Assembly (NCBI RefSeq): GCF_041260155.1
Contig: NC_091933.1
Coordinates: forward strand, 29,273,933 to 29,337,932
Source of the DNA: Ptychodera flava
Taxonomy: Eukaryota > Hemichordata > Enteropneusta > Ptychoderidae
Reading direction: 5' to 3'
Length of the DNA: 64,000 bases
Shown here: positions 25,631 through 60,809 of the stretch, piece by piece
Layout: the number at the start of each line of letters is the position of its first letter
Position numbering within the stretch: position 1 is the stretch's first letter
The notes under the pieces: model-generated
The model's database searches: none
What the model saw: only the letters and a program-made list of their open reading frames with translations
What the model was told of the DNA's origin: nothing
Program-made: the position numbers and the translations under genes

Positions 25631-26220
25631 AAGCCTGTCGCACACGAGAGAAATTACTAGTGTACTACTGTACACTTTTATAGAAAGATAGGCCAATATA
25701 TGTCTTTTGTGATGTATTTTGCCGGCATTCGCCGTGTGTATAGAACCGCGAGCGACTGCATTTTCAATGCTATGGACTTTAGTGAAAAGGACGTGAGCAA
25801 AATCACTTTCTCCGGCGCGCACTGTGTGGAATTTGCCTCGCGAGGCAAAAAATAACAAAAGCCTACCGCACACGAGAGAAATTAGCTGAGCAAAATTTCA
25901 TTCGAGGCTGTTTGCTCAGCTAGTTTACCCTCGTGTGCTGTCGATTTTTCGTGAGTTTTAGTCCTCGCGAGGCGTTGAGCAAAATATCCAACGTGTTTGA
26001 TATTTTTTGCCTCGCGAGGCAAATTCCTCACCGTGTGCGCCGGACAAAGTCATTTTCCTCACATCTTTTTGACGCAAGCGCGCGCGTGGAGATCACAAGA
26101 CAGTCCAAAATGACCGCCCAGATTGGCCTATCTTTCTAATGCGTACAGCGGCCTTCAAGCTGAGCAAACAGCCTTGGATGAAATTTTGCTCAGCTAATTT
26201 CTCTCGTGTGCGGCATGCTT
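25631..26220. mobile_element. Nested inverted-repeat MITE with CCTCGCGAGG cores
   Basis: Left end AAGCCTGTCGCACACGAGAG and right end CTCTCGTGTGCGGCATGCTT are inverted repeats. Inner matching arms include GATAGGCCAATAT/ATTGGCCTATC, GCCGGCG/CGCCGGAC-type stretches, and two copies of the self-complementary TTTGCCTCGCGAGGCAAA (near 25839 and 26008). A further terminus-like sequence sits inside at 25859-25960, indicating a nested or duplicated unit. Non-coding. Confidence 0.7.
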
Positions 26221-26239
26221 AAGGGCGGTCGGACTCTAA

Positions 26240-27889
26240 GGCCGCGTTCAAAAAAAAATGGTGAGGGAGGGGCGGCTGGAGGAATCGCGATTGAAATCTT
26301 ATTTTTTTTCAGATCCCCCCTCAATACCCTCAAAAATTTTCAAGTCCCCCCCTCAATACCCTCAAAAATTTTCAAGTCCCCCTCAAATTACCATATAGCC
26401 GCATATTTATTAGGAATGCACGCAGAGTAAAAAAAAACCATTTAATGTGTCGTTCTGCACGCAAATGTTCAACACTACCTCTTATCAGCAGGTTGTAGAG
26501 CCATATACCTAGGGCAAGTTCTTAAATTGATTCATTTTTAAATGCATCAGTGAACTTTTTGGATTTCTCAGTCCAAGCCGATTTGAGTTTATCCAACTCT
26601 GGCCAGTTCAATGGCACCAGCTGAAAAGCACACAAAATGACAATCATGAGAGAGTATGAAAATTGTGTATTCCTAGCTACGTTTAACCAAATTGTGAAAA
26701 AATGAGCACAGTGACCTACCGAATTTTTTTTTCAAAAGTACAAGGCATATACAACTTAGATGCCACTTATAAAATGTTTTACAAAATTGACAATACTGGA
26801 AGGTTAAAATATTCCATGAAATTAATGTTTTAATCTCAGAAATTTTGGGTGTAATAATGGCAAATTTGATAACAAATAAGACATTCCATTTAATCACACA
26901 TTTTTCCATTTAAATTACAGTCTTTACTGTTCAGAGTTTTACTTTTGTGTTATTGGTACAACGAGATGTGAAAATTTCATTCACTGCATGAACTTGAAAT
27001 GAATGGTTTTATATATTGATTTTAAGTGATTTTAGAAAAACTGGCTTTTCATCGTACATTTGTATAAGATCAAGTATGGTGACCCAATCTTTTTTTTCTA
27101 ATATTTGATTGTTCTCATATGCCAGAATTCAAAAATTCATGGTAACTGTTAGTCCCCTAGTCTTCTATGTGTTGCTGTCTGGCTGGATCTTGTGTACAAG
27201 TATAAGATGTATGTTTCACTGTTGAGTGTCCTATGACCGAAACTCTTCTTAAACTACATCAGAGTCAGAGCTACAAGTATCACTGTTACTGCCATGTACT
27301 GTATGTATTAGCAGGGCAGTAGTTGTATTAACTTTTCATTTTGACAATATTTTTGTTCAGTTTATACAATTGTGTTCTGTTTCTACTCCCTACAGAATGT
27401 TGAGCTATCCAGTATTCATCTTGCCAACACAGCCTACGTGTACCGTGCATTTGCATCATTCAATTATCACCAATATTTAGACAAACGGGCTTTGTTGACC
27501 AACTGAATATTGTGTTTTTCAGCAGCATGCTGCAGAAAGACACCAAGAAACTGTGTTTGATACATTGCATAGAAATATTGAACAAATTATCAACAGTTGT
27601 AGCTCCTACCCCATTACAAGGCCAACTTGTTCTATGAAAATTTAATGGCATTCATACATTTTTCGAGACTAAAGACGTAAAATATGACAAAACAGTTCTA
27701 GATTTTGTTTAATTATTACTAACATTAGAACCATTGGACGACATCAAAATGTTGGGAGTCAAAATATTTTCAGGTCCCCCTATAGGCAGAGCAAAACTTT
27801 CAAGTCCCCCCTCGACTACCCCAAAAATTTTCGAATCCCCCCTGAATTCCTCCAGCCCCCCCCCCTCACCACTTTTTTTGAACGCGGCC
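26240..27889. mobile_element. 1.65 kb non-autonomous DNA transposon with TAA target duplication
   Basis: Inverted ends GGCCGCGTTCAAAAAAA and its complement are bordered by TAA on both sides (26237-26239 and 27890-27892). The match continues through GGTGAGGG...GGCTGGAGGAAT. Subterminal 33-base C-rich direct repeats (CAAGTCCCCC...CCCTCAAAAATTTT) occur near both ends. The interior is AT-rich with no transposase-like frame. The 3-base TWA duplication points to PIF/Harbinger (inference), and the design resembles the 2470-3356 element. Confidence 0.75.
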
Positions 27890-27892
27890 TAA

Positions 27893-30571
27893 CTAGAGTC
27901 ATTTAATCCCATTAGTGAGTTCTCCAATTCTAGAATCTATTCAAATAACCATCCCGTACAGTAACGGTGATCAAAAACAAACCCTGTTTATAGTTATTCA
28001 AGAAATTTCGTAAGTCACTATTATTTCTTTCTACGTTAATTTTCGCACTTGAAAACTTTAACATACAAAGAACGGCCATAGAGGGAGCTTCGGCAGCCCC
28101 CGACAAGTGTCAATTTGTATCTGACCTTGATAACCTTGTTATAATGGTCGAATTTTCTTGTACAAGTAGAGCACCTTATGTGTCTTCAAACACGAAACCA
28201 GATTAAAGATCCAACTGGCCTTCAGAAATTTTCAGTGAAAAGTGACTTTCTGGCGATATTTTCTCGAATGAACTGAGGTGGCATTCTACGGTAATGAGAC
28301 AATGTAGACTTTGGACCAAATGTGTGCTTGGCAAAGTCCCGCCGTTGTGGACACTGTTTCTTAAGTGTCGTAATTCAGGTTATATCTCAGTACACATGTA
28401 CTGTGACAAGCCCAGACCTGGGCAACGACGATATAAATCGTAAATCTTCGATTTTATCAGAGACATAGTTTTTGAGATATTGCTTAATGCTGCTGCTTGT
28501 AAGCCCTATATAAATGCTGCGATTGAACTCTGCTCAGCCATTTATAAATAACTTCGTTATTTGACTCGCTTTAAATTATTAGCTAGTGGTCGAAAAAACA
28601 CCTCACCGGGTTGTGAAATAGGGAACAGCAGAAAATAAACGGGCTTGATCGTACCTTTGTATTACTTGGTACAGAAGCACGTTAGGTATGTGTAAAATGA
28701 GCGCTATTTATGTGAGCTATATTGAGATTTAAAAAGTCTTTGTTTTACGCAAGTTACCAGTGCATTTCATTCTTCACAACCTTTAATAAATAATTCGATG
28801 TTATTAAAATCACAGCGAGTAGAAGCCTATACTGCCTATGATCAAATTTCACAGGTCGTCTCGGTCAGTTTATTTTTCCAATTCTATAGAATCCTGAGAA
28901 TGATCTATCGACTGTAGGCTTGTGCTCAATACGTTCTGACATCTACTAAATTACTACAGAAGTGGACAGTCGAGATTTTCCATTGTCCATTTAGGTGTTG
29001 TTTAGCCAAGCAGTTGATGACACAGCATTTTTAGTTGCAAGCAATTATGCTACATAAATGACATGTAACTCGCACGTCCCCCTGTGAAGGAGACACAACC
29101 TTTGTAACTGTTGTACACATTTATATATCCTTTTCTGTGTGTATCGACCAAAACATCATAAGTCTAAAGTAAGAGACATGTTAGAGATCTTTATTTCTTA
29201 ACTTTTCACTAACATGATATGACTGTATAGTACATTCATTGTGGACTATTTGATATTCTGGCGGGCTTGGAAGACTTCGGTGAAAAAAGAGTACGAGAGG
29301 TAGTCTTTTACAAAATCCAGCCAAGGACGTCAAAAAAAATGAAAAATGTTTGCCCGCGGATATGAGATGGAAAACAATGCACGGACAGCTACTTTAAGTC
29401 TTTACTTAAAATTTGCAGCGCTCCCCACGGGCATGCAATGTCGTTACTTTTCGGGCTGCCTTTCGGGCACACCATTTTTTAAATATCTTTCAATGTCAGC
29501 GCGCCCTTTGGGCTTATTTTCATAACATCTTTCATTTTTTGAGCACCCATTGGTCACGAAATTTTCATAAAATCTGAATTCAATATATTTCATTTTATGA
29601 ATGCTCGATTTGATTCACATTTTAATCCCCATCTTTGTTTCAATTTGAAACATTAAGTAGCATTATTCATTTGTTTTGCTTATACTACAGTTTCTCATCC
29701 TTACGCCTGAAAATATATTGAATACACAATTCAGATTGTCAACATAGCCTGAGTGCATTGGATATCCTGTGCCCATGTTGTTCTTTACAATGATGTGCCA
29801 AACTTATCATGACTTGTCAACAAAAGTATATGTTGTGCATAAAGAGCTTCCCGCATTCTCCCAATATTAGATGTTAATTGAATTACATCTTTTCAATATC
29901 GAACAACTTTAGGCACAGCATTCGCAATGTGATGAAAGTTGGATAAGGGTGTAAGAATACCCAAATACCCGTTACCCAGCTAAGCCTGCGATGTTCCCAA
30001 GGGTGCAACTGGATGTTTGAATCTCGAACTGAGCACTTTCCAATAACCACGTAGCCTACTTTTTAAATCTTTACAGGCACTGGAATGGGACCTAGTCGGG
30101 ACATATTTACATGTCTGAAAGAAGGCCTCAAAACTCATGATCACAATCAGGGCAATATTTTATTATTACCTTGGCATAAAAAGGTACACATTTTGTATCT
30201 TAAAAGGACGACAAAACGAACGTTATGGGGCAACAAATTTTCACTTGAGGGGGTACTTTGAATTTCGAACAGCATTGAAATCATTAAGAACAGTGAAAGT
30301 TTACCGTTTCTGTTTCAACGGAAATCTGGTCATTCTAGATGCTGTAAAATGGGACGGGGTCATTTTGCGTTTCCATCGTCACATAATGTTAGGGTGTGAA
30401 TTGTCTCACTGTCCTAGTTGAAAGGTTATCGCGGTGTGTGCGGTGACCCTCGCATCATTGGTTCACTGACGCACCGAGTTAAATTTTAAATCAATCTTAC
30501 AATTATTGGTGTCATAAAAATCATATGTCGATACTGTATGAAGGCGGCGTCTTCGTTCTTCGGGTTGTGCC
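27893..30571. other. Upstream region of the SUR-like gene, promoter not defined
   Basis: No gene recognised between the transposon and the SUR-like start codon. A 94-codon open frame at 30137-30421 has no family resemblance. A degenerate minisatellite occupies about 29410-29600. The 5' UTR and promoter of the SUR-like gene must lie here, but no TATA box could be assigned with confidence. Confidence 0.5.
29410..29600. repeat. Degenerate minisatellite, about 45-base units
   Basis: Four to five imperfect units each combine a GC-rich head (GCGCCC...GGGC type) with an AT-rich tail of the form ATTTTCATAACATCTTTCA, at about 45-55 base spacing. Confidence 0.5.
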
Positions 30572-55042
<24,471 letters not shown>

Positions 55043-56035
55043 AAGAAAATCAGTCCTACTTACATTTTGAAACTTATTCATCGCCTGAACCAAGATAATG
55101 CGAAACGAATTATAATGCAGGAAAATCCTATTACGATGTCTTTCCTGTGGTTATACATTCTTATAGACTAATCCCAATGCGCATATTCTCTTCTTCTGTT
55201 TGAAATTTAGATAACAGACATACTTCGAGCAAATCACTTATTCATCTTTGATGTCCATACCTGATCTGATAGAGAAACCCAACTGTATAGGAATATACAT
55301 AACTGGAGATGTGGTGTTAAATAACTAGAGTTGTGAAAAATGACAAATTAAAATTCACTATAAACTTTTTCTCCGAGAAAGTGTTACATATGAATATTTA
55401 CTAATAACTGTTCGCTCTCTTTCATCACATTATTGTAGGTTGGTGGTATGTGGCCATGTTTTCAAATTATTGTTATTCCATGTTGATGATGTTAACTGAC
55501 CTGGAAGTCAGTCCCGATATTCAATGTTCGCTTTCTGCCAAGTGTAACAAGATAGCTGATTGGTCTTTGTGTGGTTGTGCTCTCAAAAGTTCTTTAAAGG
55601 GTCTGTTGCTTTCCATGTTTGTTTACTCGGACCAATATATTGTTAGTTGTGTTGTTGCTTTTCTTTCTCACTGAGTGTATGTACCTCTGTTTCTTTAGCT
55701 GGTGCCTTTGATGTAGGATATCAACTTGTAGTTGCTTGCTACCCTCTGTTGCTGGTTATGACCCAGAGGAATGTTTAAATAAGTATCAATCGTACTTCAT
55801 TTTGGTTTGATTTGATATCTGTTTCTTAATTCAAAGTGGAAGATGACATCTGTTTCTCAATTCAAAGTGGAAGAAGAAAACTTACTCATTTGAATCGTCC
55901 ACTGCTTCCATGATGGACATTCACTGTATCGTGTACCTTTGTTCATTACTGTTGGCAATGTAATGATCGATTATATTCTCTCAATTATTAAGTGAAGTAA
56001 TGACAAAAAACGCAATAAATATGACTGTGAATTCG
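55043..56035 (+). other. Probable 3' UTR of the SUR-like gene
   Basis: No further coding exon after the TAG. The first AATAAA on the plus strand is at 56014-56019, about 970 bases beyond the stop, and would end a 3' UTR of about 1 kb. A 74-codon open frame at 55450-55674 has no family support. Confidence 0.5.
56014..56019 (+). promoter_or_regulatory. Candidate polyadenylation signal of the SUR-like gene
   Basis: First canonical AATAAA downstream of the stop codon at 55042. Confidence 0.5.
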
Positions 56036-56864
56036 GAAACAATTAAAAAGAAGACATCAAAGCAAGGTGACCTTTTACATGGACAAAAGACCTGCATATC
56101 AGATTTGACAAAAATGTGTGCACTTCTTATAATCCAAAATGTTCGCCTTCAACGCCTTCAAAACTAAATGGTTTGCAACGATCAAAAGCTAATTCATCTT
56201 TCCGAAAAAAAAAAGCCAGCCTTAGCGTTCATAATGAGAGAGTTCAGTCTGAAAGTAAGCAAAACCCCTTACCAATTTTAACCGTAGGAAATATACGTTT
56301 TGTTTATTTATTTATTAGCCTTAAAACCCCTTTAGGTGTATCGTTTTGCACACCAAAACAACTACAATAGATGTTTTATTCAATTGTTGAGCCATATTGT
56401 CTTTGAAAATGTGATTATTTCAATCTTTTCTCACTTTTGTGTACCTACCTGTTCATGGCGGCCATATTTGATTTGCCAGTCGAAAACTATTTAGTTGTAC
56501 CTTCGTTGCCAATATTAGAAAAAATGTTCTGTAGTCAAACTTCGGTCAGCATTTTTACATAACCTTTTTTTTGATTTCAAACTATCTTTATCGAACAATT
56601 TGATCAATTTGAATAAGATAACTAAAGTAATCAAAAGGTGCGCCACTCAAAATGGCAGCCTCTACAGAAATACGCAAAACCCGGCAGACACGTTGCATAT
56701 ACACGTTGGTATACTCTCAGAAACAACGTCTTGACATCCGCTGGAACAGGTTCTTGTAGCATTGAACTTTCCCATTTGAGTGTCGCAATCTCGAGCTCTG
56801 TTATCTTTGTTGAGAATGTATAATATTTTAATGAAGTTAAAACTGTCACGATGAGTTGCAAGTA

Positions 56865-57129
56865 GGTGCCACAACTCTGTTTGTGAGACAGCTTTAGCTG
56901 AGAAAATATCTCCTAGCTTTCAACTGTAATTGTCACTAAAAGGCAGCTACATTCATGAAGAACAAGTGCAATCAAATGCTCAGCTATCGATCCAAACAGA
57001 GTTGCCCTAAGCTAATTTACTGTAACTAATCAAGGAGTCATTTACCTTAAAATGTGTCATAACACCAAAGCTAATCGTTTATATTGTACATACACTGTTA
57101 CTATCTCACACACAGAGAGTTGTGGCACC
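56865..57129. repeat. Inverted repeat pair
   Basis: GGTGCCACAACTCTGTTTGTGAGA at 56865-56889 is mirrored by its near-complement at about 57104-57129. Possible small MITE; the ends are not otherwise defined. Confidence 0.35.
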
Positions 57130-57660
57130 AAAGTGAAACCCACTGTAAATGTTCTTGTCAAAACTGTCACCCATGTCACATTGTTGTAAAGTGGCTATTT
57201 CCATGGGTAGAATTATCAAATCAACTCCTTATACACAGAGATATATCTCATCGTCCTTGCGCCTTTGATTTAAATTTCAGTGCATCGAGTATCCAAATCT
57301 GAGTAAGTCTTAGGACAATAATCACATTCCTCCTCTGAGATTTAGTTAAAGTGTTCAGTCAGTTCATTTGTACGAATTATCTCCGGTATGCATGTACATA
57401 CAGCATGCAACGGGGGTACCGCTTCCTTTTCTCAAAATTTTGAACAGTGGGTGACATTTTGGAATTGCCACTTTCTTGCCTTTCAATCAGAATGCAGTGA
57501 TGAAAACTATGCAAACCACCTATGCTATACCATGCTCTTTATAAAGTAGTTGTCCAATATAGTAGACTTTTTATTGGAGATTCACATATTTTTTCTGCCC
57601 CACGTGTAAAGTGTAATTCCGCTTATTATTAAAATCTAAACCGAATTTTCCAATCAACGT

Positions 57661-57863
57661 GATTGGAACTATTTTGGGATAATTGGATGGTGAAGTAATG
57701 TCGATTTCATCTACAAATGTAATCTCATCTACTTTTCTTTTTACATTACACAATTGTTTTTATGAGTAATTTGCAATATTGCAACAATCAGCTATACGGC
57801 ACCTAATACTTTTGAGAAATTTGAAAAATATGAAAATCCAATTATCCCAAATTGGTTCCAATC
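57661..57863 (+). mobile_element. MITE copy A, about 200 bases
   Basis: Terminal inverted repeats of the form GATTGGAACTATTTTGGGAT and ATCCCAAATTGGTTCCAATC. The interior contains GTAATTTGCAATATTGCAAC. A second copy in inverted orientation lies at 60447-60647, defining a repeat family. Non-coding. Confidence 0.8.
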
Positions 57864-58184
57864 GTGTCAATCGAAACACACCTGGAAATTGCACGTATAA
57901 ATCAACAGTAAAGATCTTTCAGGGAATGTTATTCACCATACCTATGCAATGCCGTTCCTTTTCACAAGCCACAATACCTCAACGTTACAAGCACAATGTA
58001 GATTCTACTAAAGCCATAAATTACACATCTTTCAATTTTGTAAGTTTTATTAAAAAAAGCAGATATCAAAATTGTTATATTAACTTATATATAAATGAAA
58101 CGATTAAAGATCCGCTAGGCTATATACAAGGACATAAGTTCTCTACAAAATCTGCTTCTGAATAAAGAATTGTAATTTTTATTC

Positions 58185-58234
58185 CATTCATTCATTCATT
58201 CATTCATTCATTCATTCATTAATTCACTCATTCA
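58185..58234. repeat. (ATTC)n microsatellite
   Basis: About ten ATTC units, slightly degenerate at the right end. Confidence 0.9.
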
Positions 58235-58249
58235 AGAAAATAAAATGAC

Positions 58250-59130
58250 ATTTTTACAAGAGGAAAGTATTTTGCCGTTCCTGTACTTTTGTAAGGATAA
58301 AGGTTGAGGGTCTATGGTTTTCTCGAGGACTTGCATATAGGCAATAGGCGTTCACTTTGTTTTCACTTAATTACAATTTTGAAATAAGTACCAGGTGACC
58401 ACGTGAAAATGTTTTTGTTCATTGACAAAAATGTACATGAATCATAAAAAGCACCACTTCACACAGGAAAAGACCCAGGTAAACCACCGGAAACACTGAC
58501 ATCAACGGACTTATGGGATAATGGTAAAATTGCATTGTGAAGTTTTGTGGAAGTTTGTACATCTTTTGCAAACTGTGACACCTCAAAGTCAATATTACTC
58601 ACATCATCAATCTGTTATTCAACGAGTTATACCATCTAAACCATGAAACATTACAGTGGTGTCATCACAGGTATACTGTTCAGTGTGATATCATTTGTAT
58701 ATACTATATAATATACAGCTACCGTTGAGATCAATTGGGTTTCTTTATGGACTGAAGAGCTGCGCGGTGCGTGCACTGACACGCCACATGCTCATTCCGA
58801 GCGATGATCACAAATGACGTCATTTTTCTCTATCAATAATATGCATTAATAAATATTTGTCCGCATTTTCCGCATAAACGTTGAAAATATAACCTGCTAG
58901 TGTTACAATAGCTACCAAAAGTCACACTAATTCGTATGAATTTATGGTTCAGTGAGATACTTTTTTCCGAAAACATCTCCGGATTTGCCAATTTTTTACA
59001 GCGCGCGTGACAGTGCGTCGCGTATTGCTCAGTTTCTGGGGCCCAGTTGTTGTTCGCTCCTGAAATTTTCGGAAATTTTGATAGTTTTCTTGGGTTCGCT
59101 GATAATATAATGGAAATAACAGACTCCGCT
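58250..59130. other. Intergenic sequence, no gene recognised
   Basis: Minus-strand open frames around 58833-59418 exist, but they cross the hairpin element at 59134-59254 and show no known domain. Confidence 0.45.
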
Positions 59131-59133
59131 CTG

Positions 59134-59254
59134 ACCATTAACGTTTATTTGTGGGCGCGGGCTCGAGGAAAGCCAAATTAACAGGCTCGGCAAGCCTCGC
59201 CCGTTAATTTTTGGCTTTCCTCTCGCCCTTGCCCACAAATAAACGTTAATGGTC
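59134..59254. mobile_element. Short hairpin MITE
   Basis: Arms of about 53 bases starting CTGACCATTAACG and ending CGTTAATGGTCAG are near-perfect inverted repeats around a 14-base centre. The middle of each arm contains GGAAAGCCAAATTAAC or its complement. Non-coding. Confidence 0.75.
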
Positions 59255-59814
59255 AGCGCGTCGCCCGTTATTTCTATAACAACAGCCGCGCATCCGACAA
59301 CAAAATTGTCCGAATTTAAGGTGGCGTTGTCCGATGTCGCGCGCGTGCAGCTATATTTAGTAACAAATCTGTAATGGCGATCAAAGCCAGAACACTTCAC
59401 GTGACGAAAAAAAAACAACTAGTTCCTACTGCTTCGAAAAAGTGACGTCAGAGGGTATTTTTGCAAAGACTATTTTCCCTGGGGAAAAGTGCCTGGTCAC
59501 GTGACCATATGCTTAGTGTCGTCTGCTGCTCCGAAACAATAGTTTGTGGCTAGATCAAGATGAGCGCCAGGGATGAGAGACGAGCCTACGACTAAAACAG
59601 CAAGATTCTCTATTTCAACAGCGTATAGGAACTTGAACTCATTGACAACAAAGATTCAAAGTGCAAACAGGACTTTATACGGTATGCTAAGGAGCATCGC
59701 CCAGCAAACTTCTCATAATGTTTTGTTTCAGTGCTTATAGGCTTTACATCAAAGCACATTTACTGTAAGACAAACACATAGAACAATATGAGCATGTCGT
59801 GTGTTCTTAATGCG

Positions 59815-60135
59815 GGAAGGGGGGGGGGGATACTCTTGATATTTTCATATGGGGGGGGGGTCATGTGTGAGCCCCCCTCGAGTTGAAAGCATCTGCCCCA
59901 AAAATGTGACCATTTGTTAGGGATTTGCTCGACAAATTTGGGGAATTTCCACCTTCATTCTGTTGCATATGAAGGTTTTCCTGAAGCAAGGGACATTAAC
60001 TGACATTTGCTTTGTTATTGACCCATGTTTAGGGATTTTCAGATGGAAAATTGACGGTGTTTAGCCATTTTTTCTTGAAAAAGTGACCCATTCGGGCGGC
60101 ACATACCCGTACACCTTTCCTATGGGAGTACCCCC
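59815..60135. repeat. G/C-run-bounded interspersed repeat
   Basis: Bounded on the left by G runs (GGGGGGGATACTC, TATGGGGGGGGG) and on the right by the complementary TATGGGAGTACCCCC. It has the form of a degenerate inverted-repeat element; no coding capacity. Confidence 0.45.
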
Positions 60136-60282
60136 TGAGGTTCTATACCACCTATAATCTGATCTCTATTTGGGCAGTAGCACCCATTTATTATCCTTCA
60201 TTGCCTTGTGTTATCAGAAACGGTATCTGGTAACGCATGGCCCCTCAGGCTAATAGCCTTCATGACCAGGAAACATGTTTTG

Positions 60283-60806
60283 TGGTGTCCATCAACGCCA
60301 AAATTACTACTTCCAATTTTACTGTTCTGAATTCAATTTTATAACTCAACATTCCATTCTGAATTCAATTTTACAACTCAACATTCTATTCGGATTTCGA
60401 TTCTACAACTCAACATTATTTTGAATTCAATTTTACAACTAACACGGTTGGAACTAATTTGGGATAATTGGATTTTCAAATTTTCCACATTTCTCAAGTG
60501 TTAGGTGCCCTATAAGCTGAATGTTGCAATATTGCAAATTACTTATTAAAACAAGTGTGTAACTTAAAAAGAAAAGCAGATGAGATTACATTTGCAGATT
60601 AAATCGACACTACTTAACCATCCAATTATCCCAAATTAGTTCCAATCGAGTTAACTCAACTTTCTATTCTGAATTCAACTTTACAACTAAACATTTCTTG
60701 CGACTTTCTGTAGTACTATTCTAATATATAGAATGTTGAGTTGTAAAATGGAATTCAAAAGTAGGGTAAAATAGAAAGTAGTAATTTTGGCATGGGTTGG
60801 ACACCA
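60283..60806. mobile_element. Inverted-repeat element with a nested MITE
   Basis: The outer ends TGGTGTCCATC...CCAAAATTACTACTT and AAGTAGTAATTTTGG...GGACACCA are inverted repeats. Inside the left arm are about four 32-base tandem units (TGAATTCAATTTTACAACTC type, 60328-60443), and the right arm carries similar units. MITE copy B (60447-60647) lies between them, so it inserted into this older element. Confidence 0.65.
60447..60647 (-). mobile_element. MITE copy B, about 200 bases
   Basis: Same family as 57661-57863, in opposite orientation. Ends GTTGGAACTAATTTGGGATA and TATCCCAAATTAGTTCCAAT; interior TTGCAATATTGCAAATTAC. Non-coding. Confidence 0.8.
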
Positions 60807-60809
60807 TAT

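Noticed and set aside
30137..30421. 94-codon open frame just upstream of the SUR-like gene
   Set aside because: No domain, no splice link to exon 1 and no motif resemblance. SUR proteins start at the exon 1 ATG with TMD0.
57779..58165. 128-codon open frame
   Set aside because: It overlaps MITE copy A and its composition shows no domain; likely chance.
58833..59418. Overlapping minus-strand frames of about 100-130 codons
   Set aside because: They run through a hairpin MITE and have no recognisable domain.
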